From NCBI RefSeq assembly GCF_000168975.1, contig NZ_AAUW01000004.1, forward strand, positions 272,811 to 336,810: a stretch of 64,000 nt of DNA. Direction: 5' to 3'. The translations under genes were made by a program, and so were the position numbers. This DNA comes from Roseibium aggregatum IAM 12614 (GTDB lineage: Bacteria > Pseudomonadota > Alphaproteobacteria > Rhizobiales > Stappiaceae). This document shows positions 35,082-44,635 of this stretch, piece after piece; positions within the stretch are counted from its first letter, which is position 1, and the number at the start of each line of letters is the position of its first letter. Under the pieces are notes generated by a model. The model was not told where the DNA came from, searched no databases, and was given only the letters and a program-made list of their open reading frames with translations.

Positions 35082-35498
35082 ATGGCTCAATCATCATTTT
35101 ATGTCATCGGTAAACGTGGCCACGGCGTTGTCTTTCTCAGGATGGACCCTTTGCGCGTTTCGCGGGTCTCCCATGAGACGATCATGACATATGAGCAGCA
35201 AAATGCCGGCGTTGACGGTTATGCCAAGATCGCCGCAGCTGCACGCGTTCTGTTTGCCGAAAGTGACGGAAATCCTGAAACCAGTCTCAGCCAGGTCGAG
35301 TCGGAAGGTATCTATCAGGCCATCAAACAGGGCAGCACCATTTCCGATGTCGATTTTGCCTTCCTGACTGATGTCGATGACACCGATTGGGATCTCAACA
35401 GACTGAGCTGGGCGCCGATCCAGGATCCGGTCTCCAAGACCGGTTCCGGAGCCGACAATTCCGAAACGCTTCAGGACGCAGTGCTGTCGGACGATTGA
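35082..35498 (+). CDS. Cysteine-free 138-residue protein, candidate substrate of the YcaO-TfuA enzymes
   Basis: No family is recognised. AGGAG lies before the ATG. The N-terminal third reads FYVIGKRGHGVVFLRMDPLR and then VSRVSHETIM, with four Arg in residues 12-28. The middle is helical (YAKIAAAARVLFAES). The last 50 residues are acidic, with DVDFAFLTDVDDTDWD and a single Arg (107), ending VLSDD. There is no Cys, no signal peptide and no membrane helix. It lies 51 bp before a YcaO gene, the usual place of a RiPP precursor. At 138 residues it would have a long leader, or be a whole protein to be modified. Absence of Cys argues against thiazoles; backbone thioamides, oxazolines or Arg deimination remain possible. 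It could instead be a binding partner. Confidence 0.5.
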   Translation: MAQSSFYVIGKRGHGVVFLRMDPLRVSRVSHETIMTYEQQNAGVDGYAKIAAAARVLFAESDGNPETSLSQVESEGIYQAIKQGSTISDVDFAFLTDVDDTDWDLNRLSWAPIQDPVSKTGSGADNSETLQDAVLSDD

Positions 35499-35549
35499 TC
35501 CGCAAGGCATCAGTACTGGGTAATCATAGCGCTACAGGAGGTATTCGTT

Positions 35550-36722
35550 GTGCAATCCGATCCTTTCTCTCCGCAATTCCTGCGCAGCTTCGGCATTACC
35601 AGATTGGGTGAGATCACCGGACTGGACACGATCGGGATACCGGTCTGGTTCGCGACCAGACCGAATTCGCGGTCACTTTCCATATCGCAGGGAAAGGGTG
35701 TGACGGACGATCAGGCGAAGATTTCGGCAGTCATGGAAGCCGTTGAATGTGCCGTCGCGGAACAGCCACGGCAGCACGTCACGAAATTTGCGACGATCGA
35801 AGACATGGCGCGCCAGCAAAGAAACGTCATACCGCTCTTCGATGTGGCAAGGGTCAACCCGCACCAGCTCGACCCGACACGCCAGCGCGCCTGGGTTCCC
35901 GGAACATCCCTGATATCAGGCCAGGAGCGTTTCGCGCCTTACGAGCTCGTTGGAATGGACATGCGAAGCGACATGCCCTGGGACCGCGAAGCGTTTCGCA
36001 TGACGTCGCAGGGCCTGGCAGCCCATTTCTCGATCGACAAGGCAATCGAGCACGCTTTGCTTGAACTCGTGGAACATGACGCATCGAGCCTTGTCGACAC
36101 CTTCGGACTGTTCGGCAACAACATCCGCGAAGTGACCGACTACGAGGGCGCTAATGCAGATCTAGACGACATACTCGACAAGGTGGCCAGGGCCGGCCTT
36201 GATCTTCACGTCTACGCGCTCCCAGGTCGCGTTAAGCTGCCTGTGATCGCGGCTGTAATATCGCGTCAGGTAAACGGTCCAACTGGTGTCATTTCACGCG
36301 CTCCCGCCGGCATCGCCTGCCGGACCAATGTTGCCGATGCCATACTGTCTGCCTTGTTGGAAGCGGTGCAATCGCGTCTGACCGACATAGCCGGCGCACG
36401 CGATGATCTTTCGATCGAGCGTTTCCAGCAGTCGAAGGATGGCGTGAGCAAGAACCAGCCACCGCTCGTCTCTCTGGCACAGCTTGAGGCAGAGCTACAG
36501 CCGCCCAAACAAACGTCTTCAATGTGTTGGCAGGATATCCTGAAGCTGATGCAGGCGGCTGGCATCGAAGATGCTTATCTGTTTCCGCTGAAGTCACCTG
36601 TTCAGGATGTTCACGTCGTCAGAACCATCGTTACAGGCCTGGATGCGCATGCAGGCAGCTTCTCGGAAATGTCCATGAATTCAATCTTGCTGACCACGGA
36701 AGTGCTGAGCACTGCATGTTGA
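35550..36722 (+). CDS. YcaO-domain enzyme paired with TfuA
   Basis: The 390-residue product starts at a GTG with AGGAGG 6 bp upstream. YcaO ATP-binding features: SISQGKGVTDDQAKISAVMEA (about 44-64) with the following VECAVAEQ, SQGLAAHFSIDKAIEHALLE (153-172) and LVEHDA, and NVADAILSALLEAVQSRLTD (260-279) with GARDD. YcaO proteins activate a backbone amide with ATP, so that a side-chain Cys/Ser/Thr cyclises (azolines) or an external sulfide makes a thioamide. No RRE leader-binding domain is fused. The C-terminus lacks the PxPxP tail of azoline-type enzymes and ends LSTAC. The ATG of the TfuA-like gene overlaps its stop, which points to a thioamide-type pair. Confidence 0.9.
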   Translation: MQSDPFSPQFLRSFGITRLGEITGLDTIGIPVWFATRPNSRSLSISQGKGVTDDQAKISAVMEAVECAVAEQPRQHVTKFATIEDMARQQRNVIPLFDVARVNPHQLDPTRQRAWVPGTSLISGQERFAPYELVGMDMRSDMPWDREAFRMTSQGLAAHFSIDKAIEHALLELVEHDASSLVDTFGLFGNNIREVTDYEGANADLDDILDKVARAGLDLHVYALPGRVKLPVIAAVISRQVNGPTGVISRAPAGIACRTNVADAILSALLEAVQSRLTDIAGARDDLSIERFQQSKDGVSKNQPPLVSLAQLEAELQPPKQTSSMCWQDILKLMQAAGIEDAYLFPLKSPVQDVHVVRTIVTGLDAHAGSFSEMSMNSILLTTEVLSTAC

Positions 36723-37444
36723 AACCTGTCGTTTTTGCAGGTCCGAGCATTCACGGCCTGCCTGCTGATTTTGCTCGTGGCCTGGACGTTCGGCCGCCTG
36801 CTGCGCGTGGTGACATCCTGCGAGCGGCAGGGGAGGGACGAACCGTGATCGGACTGATTGACGGGTATTTCAATTCGACCCCATCCGTTTGGCACAAGGA
36901 GATCCTGTTTGCTTTGCAGGCTGGTTGCAGTCTCTTTGGCGCTGCCAGCATGGGAGCGCTTCGGGCAGCCGAATGTTTTGCGTTCGGGATGGTGGGCGTC
37001 GGGGCAATTTTTGAAGACTATCAGGCCGGAAAGCGCCTTTCGGACGCCGATGTGGCAGTCTCCCATGCGCCAGCGGAATTGGGGTATTGCCCGCTGTCCC
37101 TGGCACTGGTGGATGTGGAAGCAACTCTCTCTGCTGCTCTTCAGCGGCATTTCATCTGCGAAAGCATCCACGACCAATTGCTGAACGCTGCGACCGGTCT
37201 GCATTTCACCAGGCGCACCTGGTCACAGGTGCTGAGTGACGCCGGACTTTCCGAAAACGACCGCGCTCGATTTTTGGACAGCCTGCCCTTGTTTGTGCAG
37301 AGCGTGAAACGGCAGGACGCGGAAATGCTTCTGCGCAAACTCAAAGAAAACTTCGAACCCGAGATCTACGATGGTCACAATAGTTGGAAACTTCAGAACA
37401 CCCTGTTTCTCAAGTCTCTCGAAAAAGACGTTCTCGGCAGGTGA
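36716..37444 (+). CDS. TfuA-like partner of the YcaO enzyme
   Basis: The 242-residue product carries the TfuA core: VVFAGPSIHG at the start, GRTVIGLIDGYFNSTPSVWH (41-60), then KEILFALQAG and FGAASMGALRAAECFAFGM (74-92), and GVGAIFEDYQAGK. TfuA-like proteins act with YcaO in thioamidation, as known for archaeal methyl-CoM reductase thioglycine and thioviridamide-type peptides, probably by delivering sulfur. The ATG at 36716 overlaps the ycaO end by 7 bp. In-frame codons further upstream lie inside ycaO and are not used. The next gene follows after 6 bp. Confidence 0.9.
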   Translation: MLKPVVFAGPSIHGLPADFARGLDVRPPAARGDILRAAGEGRTVIGLIDGYFNSTPSVWHKEILFALQAGCSLFGAASMGALRAAECFAFGMVGVGAIFEDYQAGKRLSDADVAVSHAPAELGYCPLSLALVDVEATLSAALQRHFICESIHDQLLNAATGLHFTRRTWSQVLSDAGLSENDRARFLDSLPLFVQSVKRQDAEMLLRKLKENFEPEIYDGHNSWKLQNTLFLKSLEKDVLGR

Positions 37445-37450
37445 CGGCCT

Positions 37451-38689
37451 ATGAAAATGGAGAGCGTGAAAGCAAACACCACGTGGTCGATCGTTCCGGA
37501 TTGCGGCGGCTTGATTGACAGGATCGCAATCTCCCTGCCCAACAAGGTGTTTGATTCAGAAAATCCACTCACGGAAAAAATTCTCGCGGCACTAGGCAAT
37601 TTGCTACGGGCCATGCCGTCGAGCGTTTCGATCCTGGTCTTTGCGGACGCCTGCAACGAAGCGGCTGTGGAAACCTGGCTCAATCTACAAACCTCATGCC
37701 ACCACGAGATTATCCTTGCCGGCGCCGCTCCTCTGCAAAGCGCCGATATCTGGGTGCAGGATTCCATCCTTGTTCAAGCGCACGGCAACGATTTACGGCT
37801 GGCTGCGCCAAAATGCGACTGGCCCAATGGAAGCTTGCCGTCGCTGCTCGCAGGTCACCTGTCTGTTGCCTGTAATGATCTGCCGCTCTTCCTGCCGGGA
37901 GGGGACCAGATTGTCGGAGAGGATTTCCGTCTCATTGGACAAACGAGCCGGCTGAGATCAGCAGCCTCAAAGTTTGGTGGCGACGGGTCATTGCTTGAGG
38001 CAGACAGGCGCATCAGCCAACTCGACCACAGACCTGTCTGTTATTGGGGGTACCGCAGAAGGGACCTGACCGAGCGGCCGTCGCCCTGCTTGGGAAGCAC
38101 CTGCTCCGATACCGAGACGACCGTTGAGGCCGACCAGAAAGAAGGTCTTCTCCTTTCACAGATTGTTCTGCAAAGGGCTTTGCAGCTCACCCGGCTTCGG
38201 CCGGACCTGGTAACGAGGATCGAACGGTGCGAAAGCCATGTCGACAGATATGTCTCGCCAACAGGGTTGCGGCGCAACGGCAAAAACCTGCTCCTGCTCG
38301 CAGACCCTGTGGCCGTGGCACCTGACGCGGAAAGCAAGGCTAAAAGGGAAAAAAGGCTGCTTGATGCATCAGAATATTGGTTGAGGGATCAGGGCTTCGA
38401 GATCATCCGCAACCCCGTGCCCTTTGCGACCGATATAAAAAACGCTGTCCGTCCGCGTCTTTATAACAATATTCTTTTGGAAAATGCGGTTCGGGATGAA
38501 AACATCCCCCCGATGATGTGGCTGCCTTGCTTCGGCGAAGACAAGCGCTTCATAGACTACGATGAAGAGAATGCCAGGATCTGGAAAGATCTCGGCTTCG
38601 AGCCAAGACAGGTCCACGGGTGGGAAAGCCTCGCCCACGCAAACGGCGCACTCCGCTGCGCTTCCAAGGTCATCAGCCGGATTCCATGA
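37451..38689 (+). CDS. Guanidine-modifying (peptidylarginine deiminase-like) enzyme
   Basis: The 412-residue product resembles the GME/pentein superfamily of agmatine, peptidylarginine and dimethylarginine hydrolases and amidinotransferases. Visible landmarks in order: SADIWVQDSILV (97-108) with Asp104, LPGGDQIVGEDFRLIG (148-163) in place of the usual E-G-G strand, the catalytic-type SHVDRYVSP (His263, Asp265), YNNILLEN (338-345), and NGALRCASKV (398-407) with candidate nucleophile Cys403. Such enzymes attack the guanidine of Arg. AGGTGA lies 7 bp before the ATG and the TfuA gene ends 6 bp upstream, so it belongs to the cluster. It may turn Arg of the modified peptide into citrulline or transfer an amidino group; a free small-molecule substrate is also possible. 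It is the last gene before tRNA-Gln. Confidence 0.78.
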   Translation: MKMESVKANTTWSIVPDCGGLIDRIAISLPNKVFDSENPLTEKILAALGNLLRAMPSSVSILVFADACNEAAVETWLNLQTSCHHEIILAGAAPLQSADIWVQDSILVQAHGNDLRLAAPKCDWPNGSLPSLLAGHLSVACNDLPLFLPGGDQIVGEDFRLIGQTSRLRSAASKFGGDGSLLEADRRISQLDHRPVCYWGYRRRDLTERPSPCLGSTCSDTETTVEADQKEGLLLSQIVLQRALQLTRLRPDLVTRIERCESHVDRYVSPTGLRRNGKNLLLLADPVAVAPDAESKAKREKRLLDASEYWLRDQGFEIIRNPVPFATDIKNAVRPRLYNNILLENAVRDENIPPMMWLPCFGEDKRFIDYDEENARIWKDLGFEPRQVHGWESLAHANGALRCASKVISRIP

Positions 38690-38717
38690 GTCCGGTCTGT
38701 GGCTTTATCAGGAAAGT

Positions 38718-38739
38718 TTCGAAGCTTACCCGCTTCGAA
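38718..38739. terminator. Hairpin between the YcaO cluster and tRNA-Gln
   Basis: TTCGAAGC and GCTTCGAA form a perfect 8-bp stem with a 6-base loop, 29 bp after the last cluster gene and 34 bp beyond the 3' end of the minus-strand tRNA. No long T-run follows on either strand, so termination is only probable. Confidence 0.45.
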
Positions 38740-38772
38740 GACACATTTGCGGGAATGATTTTGGAAGAAGGT

Positions 38773-38846
38773 TGGCTGGGGAACCTGGATTCGAACCAGG
38801 ACTAACGGAGTCAGAGTCCGTGGGTCTACCGTTAACCTATTCCCCA
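38773..38846 (-). tRNA. tRNA-Gln (anticodon CTG)
   Basis: The minus strand folds as a complete 74-nt tRNA. The acceptor arms TGGGGAA / TTCCCCA are followed by G-CCA, with CCA encoded. The anticodon stem ACGGA / TCCGT encloses loop CTCTGAC with anticodon CTG, and the T-arm CCTGG-TTCGAATC-CAGG is intact. It reads CAG codons. The 3' end faces the YcaO-TfuA cluster, the side on which tRNA-targeted elements usually insert, but no integrase or duplicated 3' end was seen within the window. Confidence 0.95.
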
Positions 38847-39139
38847 ACACTGCTCACCAGATGAGCCTCCAATCGATCGGTAGTGAGCAAGAAGCGTCTC
38901 TCGCTCCCGATTGGTGTGCCGCATATACATCTATCACATCGGCGATTGCAAGACCTGCCTCGGACTTTTTTGTGAAATCGAACACCTGTGGAAAGTCTCG
39001 CGAAAGACTGCATACAATCGTGTCACGGAAAGCTTTTCCAGCGACGGGCAACCTGTTACAGTTTTGTCAACGAAAGACACGGTCTCCAGCAGCGCCCCTT
39101 TAAAACGGCGGCAGCACTGGAGATCTGAAAGGCAAAAAC

Positions 39140-40861
39140 GTGACTCAGTCAGGTCAGGAACCGCCCGAGAAAGGGCGTCGTACCCCTGATGTGTCCGGAA
39201 CCAGCGGGGCTCCTATGGAGCCCAGGGGAGCGTCCAGACGGCGCCGCAAGCGCAAGTCAGGCAAGGCCCCCAAGGGCAATCCTGCGGCACAGGCGAACAG
39301 TGCCGCCAATGATGCGCCTTCAACGGACGGGCAAATTCCGTCCAAGGCTGTGAACGGACCCGTCGATCAAACACTCTCCGCGCAGGGACAGCCTGCGCGC
39401 AACGGGGAGAGTGCATCTTCATCCCAGAAACGCCGCAAAAAAAGAAAACGCGGGCGTACCCACAAGACTGATGGTGCGCAAGCGGTCGGCGCTGGTGCTG
39501 CAGATGGAGCGCCGGTTCGGGATAGTATGAAACCTCAATCAGACACGGCGACCAGTCTGAAAGGTAAGAAAGCTGCCCGCAGACGTGGCCGCCGCCGCAA
39601 ACAGGTCTCCAGCAGTGCAGAACAGCCTGGAACTGCACAAAACTCTGCTGCTGGCATCACAGTTGCGACGCCTTTGACCGAACGCGGCCCATCTACGCCT
39701 TCCGACCGGATCCAGGAGGCGCGTTCGCGCAGACATGGCGAAAACCGCTTGCCATCTGGCCAGAGGGACCATGGGAACGGGGGGCGAAGCGGGGGCGCCT
39801 ATGAAGGGACTTCAGGGCGAAACAACGCACCGCTTTATGCAGCGCTCGACCTGGGGACGAATAATTGCCGTCTGTTGATCGCTCGCCCGGAAGATCGGGG
39901 ATTCCGCGTCGTTGACGCCTATTCCAGAATCGTTCGCCTTGGAGAAGGCGTCGGCTCCAACAGGATGTTGAGCGACGCAGCGATGGACCGGGCGATTGAC
40001 GCTCTGGCTCAGTGCCACCGAAAGCTTGCCGACAGAGGGGTGGCCAGATCCAGGCTGATTGCGACGGAAGCCTGCCGTGCTGCAGAAAATGGCGCTGCTT
40101 TCATCGAGAGGGTCCAGGCGGAAACAGGACTGGCGCTGGAAGTCGTTGACCGCGAGACGGAAGCCAGACTCGCCGTTGCCGGTTGTGCCTCGCTGGTGGA
40201 TCACGAAGCCGACGGTGTGATTCTGTTCGACATTGGCGGCGGGTCTTCTGAAATCGTCTGGCTGGACCTGCGCAACCGCTGCGGTGCGCGTGGCTATGCG
40301 CTCACCCGCTTCATCCGGTCCTGGATTTCCTTGCCTGTCGGAGTTGTCAACCTTGCAGAAAGACATGGCGGTGTCCATGTGACGCCAGATATCTTCGAAG
40401 CCATGATTGAAGATGCGGCCGAACATCTCGCGGCGTTCAATCTAGCCAGCAACCTGACTGAAGCAATTGCGTCTGGCAGGGTGCATATGCTGGGAACGTC
40501 GGGCACGGTTACGACCCTGGCCGGTGTTCATCTGGGCTTGAAACGCTACGACAGACGCAGGGTTGACGGTACATGGCTGGAGAATGGCGACGTCTCCAGA
40601 ATGATTGATCAACTGCGTGACATGCCCTATGAGGCGCGCGTGGATAATCCCTGCATAGGTGCGGACCGGGCTGATCTGGTTCTGGCGGGTTGCGCCATCC
40701 TGGAGGCTATCCGGCGCCGCTGGAGTTGCTCTCGCCTGCGTGTTGCGGACAGGGGTCTGCGGGAAGGCATTCTCACGGAATTGATGGCGGCAGACGGTGT
40801 CTGGTCGCACAGGAAAAACGGCGCACGCCAGGATCGCGGGCGCCAAAGGAACAGAACATGA
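39140..40861 (+). CDS. Ppx/GppA phosphatase with long basic N-terminal extension
   Basis: Of 573 residues, the first 230 or so are low-complexity and strongly basic ([42 protein letters not shown]). The Ppx/GppA actin-fold domain follows, with the phosphate loop [18 protein letters not shown], the [12 protein letters not shown] strand, [17 protein letters not shown] and [18 protein letters not shown]. The family hydrolyses polyphosphate or the gamma phosphate of pppGpp. The tail could bind RNA or polyphosphate. A GTG start is chosen with AAAGG upstream. The stop overlaps the rlmE start (ATGA), so the two are translated together, a frequent alphaproteobacterial arrangement. Confidence 0.9.
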   Translation: MTQSGQEPPEKGRRTPDVSGTSGAPMEPRGASRRRRKRKSGKAPKGNPAAQANSAANDAPSTDGQIPSKAVNGPVDQTLSAQGQPARNGESASSSQKRRKKRKRGRTHKTDGAQAVGAGAADGAPVRDSMKPQSDTATSLKGKKAARRRGRRRKQVSSSAEQPGTAQNSAAGITVATPLTERGPSTPSDRIQEARSRRHGENRLPSGQRDHGNGGRSGGAYEGTSGRNNAPLYAALDLGTNNCRLLIARPEDRGFRVVDAYSRIVRLGEGVGSNRMLSDAAMDRAIDALAQCHRKLADRGVARSRLIATEACRAAENGAAFIERVQAETGLALEVVDRETEARLAVAGCASLVDHEADGVILFDIGGGSSEIVWLDLRNRCGARGYALTRFIRSWISLPVGVVNLAERHGGVHVTPDIFEAMIEDAAEHLAAFNLASNLTEAIASGRVHMLGTSGTVTTLAGVHLGLKRYDRRRVDGTWLENGDVSRMIDQLRDMPYEARVDNPCIGADRADLVLAGCAILEAIRRRWSCSRLRVADRGLREGILTELMAADGVWSHRKNGARQDRGRQRNRT

Positions 40862-41565
40862 GCCAAGGCAAAAAAGGAACGGGCGACCGAGGTCTCCATG
40901 TCAAGGTGAAGACCTCCGCGGGCCGGCGGGAGTCCTCGACGCGTTGGCTTCAGAGGCAACTGAACGACCCTTACGTTCGCCGCGCAAAAATGGACGGCTA
41001 CAGGTCCCGCGCCGCCTATAAGCTGATCGAGATCGACGACAAGCACAAATTGCTGAAACCCGGTTACCGTGTTGTCGATCTTGGCTGCGCGCCGGGTGGC
41101 TGGTGCCAGGTGGCCGTGCAGCGGGTGCAATCCTCTGTGGATGCGCCAAAGGTTGTCGGCATCGATTACCTGGAAATGGATCACGTGCGCGGCACGACGT
41201 TTTTGCAAAAAGACTTTCTGGACGACGATGCACCGGCGGCCTTGATGGAGGCGCTTGGTGGTCACAAACCGGATGTCGTCCTGTCCGACATGGCGGCCCC
41301 GACAACTGGTCACAAACAGACGGATCACCTGCGCACGACACATCTTTTCGAAATCGCGATCGATTTCGCGAGACGAAACCTCGTGCCGGGCGGGTCCTTC
41401 CTGGCAAAGGTATTTCGCGGCGGGACGGAGAACGCTCTGCTCCACGATCTGAAGCGTGAATTCAAGTCGGTGGCCCATATCAAGCCGCCTGCAAGCCGCA
41501 AGGAAAGTCCGGAGCTTTATGTGATCGCCAAAGGCTTCCGCGGCAGCGATCTCGATCCCGATTGA
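40858..41565 (+). CDS. rlmE: 23S rRNA 2'-O-ribose uridine methyltransferase RlmE (FtsJ)
   Basis: The 235-residue product has the FtsJ signature: [20 protein letters not shown] with the first catalytic Lys, [16 protein letters not shown] for [16 protein letters not shown] with the Asp, and FLAKVFRGG with the second Lys of the K-D-K-E tetrad. It methylates U2552 in the A-loop of 23S rRNA (E. coli numbering, family knowledge). The ATG at 40858 overlaps the ppx-type gene stop. A longer frame upstream is inside that gene. Confidence 0.95.
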   Translation: MSQGKKGTGDRGLHVKVKTSAGRRESSTRWLQRQLNDPYVRRAKMDGYRSRAAYKLIEIDDKHKLLKPGYRVVDLGCAPGGWCQVAVQRVQSSVDAPKVVGIDYLEMDHVRGTTFLQKDFLDDDAPAALMEALGGHKPDVVLSDMAAPTTGHKQTDHLRTTHLFEIAIDFARRNLVPGGSFLAKVFRGGTENALLHDLKREFKSVAHIKPPASRKESPELYVIAKGFRGSDLDPD

Positions 41566-41725
41566 CCTGATTGTAAGGCAGTCCTGAAAGCCAGCTGTCA
41601 GCTACGCAGATGGGGAAGCGCCGTATAAAGGTCAGCCCCCCTTTCTTTTCTGTCACCTGCGTGTTATTGACCCGCGCCAACTTCTCCGGCACAGCCGAAG
41701 CGACTCGAAAGATGCAGGCTTTTGA

Positions 41726-43273
<1,548 letters not shown>

Positions 43274-43286
43274 ACCAATTGGCATC

Positions 43287-43310
43287 GGGGCACCGGCAGA
43301 CAGGTGCCCC
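43287..43310 (+). other. Perfect hairpin between guaB and the RsmB-like gene
   Basis: GGGGCACC and GGTGCCCC pair around an 8-base loop, starting 14 bp after the guaB stop. No T-tract follows, and the next Shine-Dalgarno lies just after the stem, so it may modulate read-through or mRNA stability rather than end transcription. Confidence 0.4.
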
Positions 43311-43324
43311 CGCAAAGGAACAGC

Positions 43325-44617
43325 ATGAAAGACGGCGGACGCCTCGCGGCGGCGATAGAAGTCCTGACAGAAGTGGAAACACGGCACAGGCCGGTGCAAC
43401 TCGCCTTGAAAGATTGGGGCGCCGCGCACCGGTTTGCCGGGTCCGGAGACCGCACGGTCATTGGCAACCTCGTGTTTGACGCCCTTCGAAACAAGGCCTC
43501 TCTTGGCGCACGGATGAAGGACAACTCGGCGCGCGCCGTCGTGCTGGCAACCTATTGCCTTGGCTGGGGCAAGGGACTGGAAGCGCTGACGGATATCCTT
43601 GAAAAGGACCATCATGCCCCCGAGGCTCTGTCCGATGCCGAAATCGCCTGCCTGACGACGGCGGAAGACCATGCACCGTCACTCCATGAACAGGCAGATG
43701 TTCCGGAATGGCTTTGGCCCCATTTTGAGACCGCGTTCGGTGAAAATGCCGTCGAAGAAGGCCAGGCGCTGGCAACGCGCGCACCAGTCGACATGAGAAC
43801 CAACACGCTGAAGGCTGATCGTGACAAGGTTCTCAAGCGCCTGGCGCATACCGGCGCACAACCAACACCACTGTCACCGGTTGGAGCACGCATCGAGGCG
43901 AAGCCTGATCTTGGCCGCATGCCGCATGTTCAGGCTGAAGAAGGCTACCGCAAGGGCTGGTTTGAACTGCAGGATGAAGCCAGTCAACTTGCAGCGCATC
44001 TTGCCCAGGCCAAGCCCGGGGAACAGGTTCTGGATTTCTGCGCCGGAGGAGGCGGCAAGACCTTGGCACTTGCTGCAGCCATGCAGAACAAGGGCCAGCT
44101 TTATGCCTATGACGCCGACCGTCTGAGACTGGCACCGATCCATGAACGCCTGCAACGGGCTGGTGTTCGGAACATTCAGGTGAAGGACCCTGCCAGCTCC
44201 AGTCTGGACGCTCTGATTGGACAGATGGACCTGGTTTTCATTGACGCTCCCTGCACAGGAACGGGCGTATGGCGCCGCCGCCCTGACTCCAAATGGAAAC
44301 TTGCGGAAAAGGCACTTCAGGATCGGATCGACGATCAGCGCCGGGTTCTGGACACCGCCAGCAAATACGTGAAACCGGGTGGACGGCTTGCATACGCCAC
44401 CTGTTCTGTCCTGCGCGAGGAAAACCAGGATCAGGCGAGCTGGTTTCTGGAACAAAACCCGTCCTTCCAGCCAGTTTCGGCTTTGGATATCTGGAAGAAG
44501 ACGCTGCCGGAAGCACAGCTTCCGAAATATGTTTCCGACCGTGGCGATATTCTGCTGACGCCGGCTTCAACACAGACAGACGGTTTCTTTATTGCCCTGT
44601 TTCACCGGGAGCAGTGA
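43325..44617 (+). CDS. RsmB-family RNA (cytosine-C5) methyltransferase
   Basis: The 430-residue product has an N-terminal NusB-like helical part and a SAM methyltransferase domain. LDFCAGGGGKTLALAAAM binds SAM, VFIDAPCTGTGVWRRRPDSK contains the first catalytic Cys, and LAYATCSVLREENQDQ contains the second. It methylates a cytosine in RNA, most likely 16S rRNA. The ATG at 43325 has AAAGGAA 5 bp upstream; seven upstream codons run through the preceding hairpin. It lies 51 bp after guaB and may be partly co-transcribed with it. Whether it is the true RsmB orthologue is open. Confidence 0.9.
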   Translation: MKDGGRLAAAIEVLTEVETRHRPVQLALKDWGAAHRFAGSGDRTVIGNLVFDALRNKASLGARMKDNSARAVVLATYCLGWGKGLEALTDILEKDHHAPEALSDAEIACLTTAEDHAPSLHEQADVPEWLWPHFETAFGENAVEEGQALATRAPVDMRTNTLKADRDKVLKRLAHTGAQPTPLSPVGARIEAKPDLGRMPHVQAEEGYRKGWFELQDEASQLAAHLAQAKPGEQVLDFCAGGGGKTLALAAAMQNKGQLYAYDADRLRLAPIHERLQRAGVRNIQVKDPASSSLDALIGQMDLVFIDAPCTGTGVWRRRPDSKWKLAEKALQDRIDDQRRVLDTASKYVKPGGRLAYATCSVLREENQDQASWFLEQNPSFQPVSALDIWKKTLPEAQLPKYVSDRGDILLTPASTQTDGFFIALFHREQ

Positions 44618-44635
44618 TTTCTCCCTTTTTGGCCG

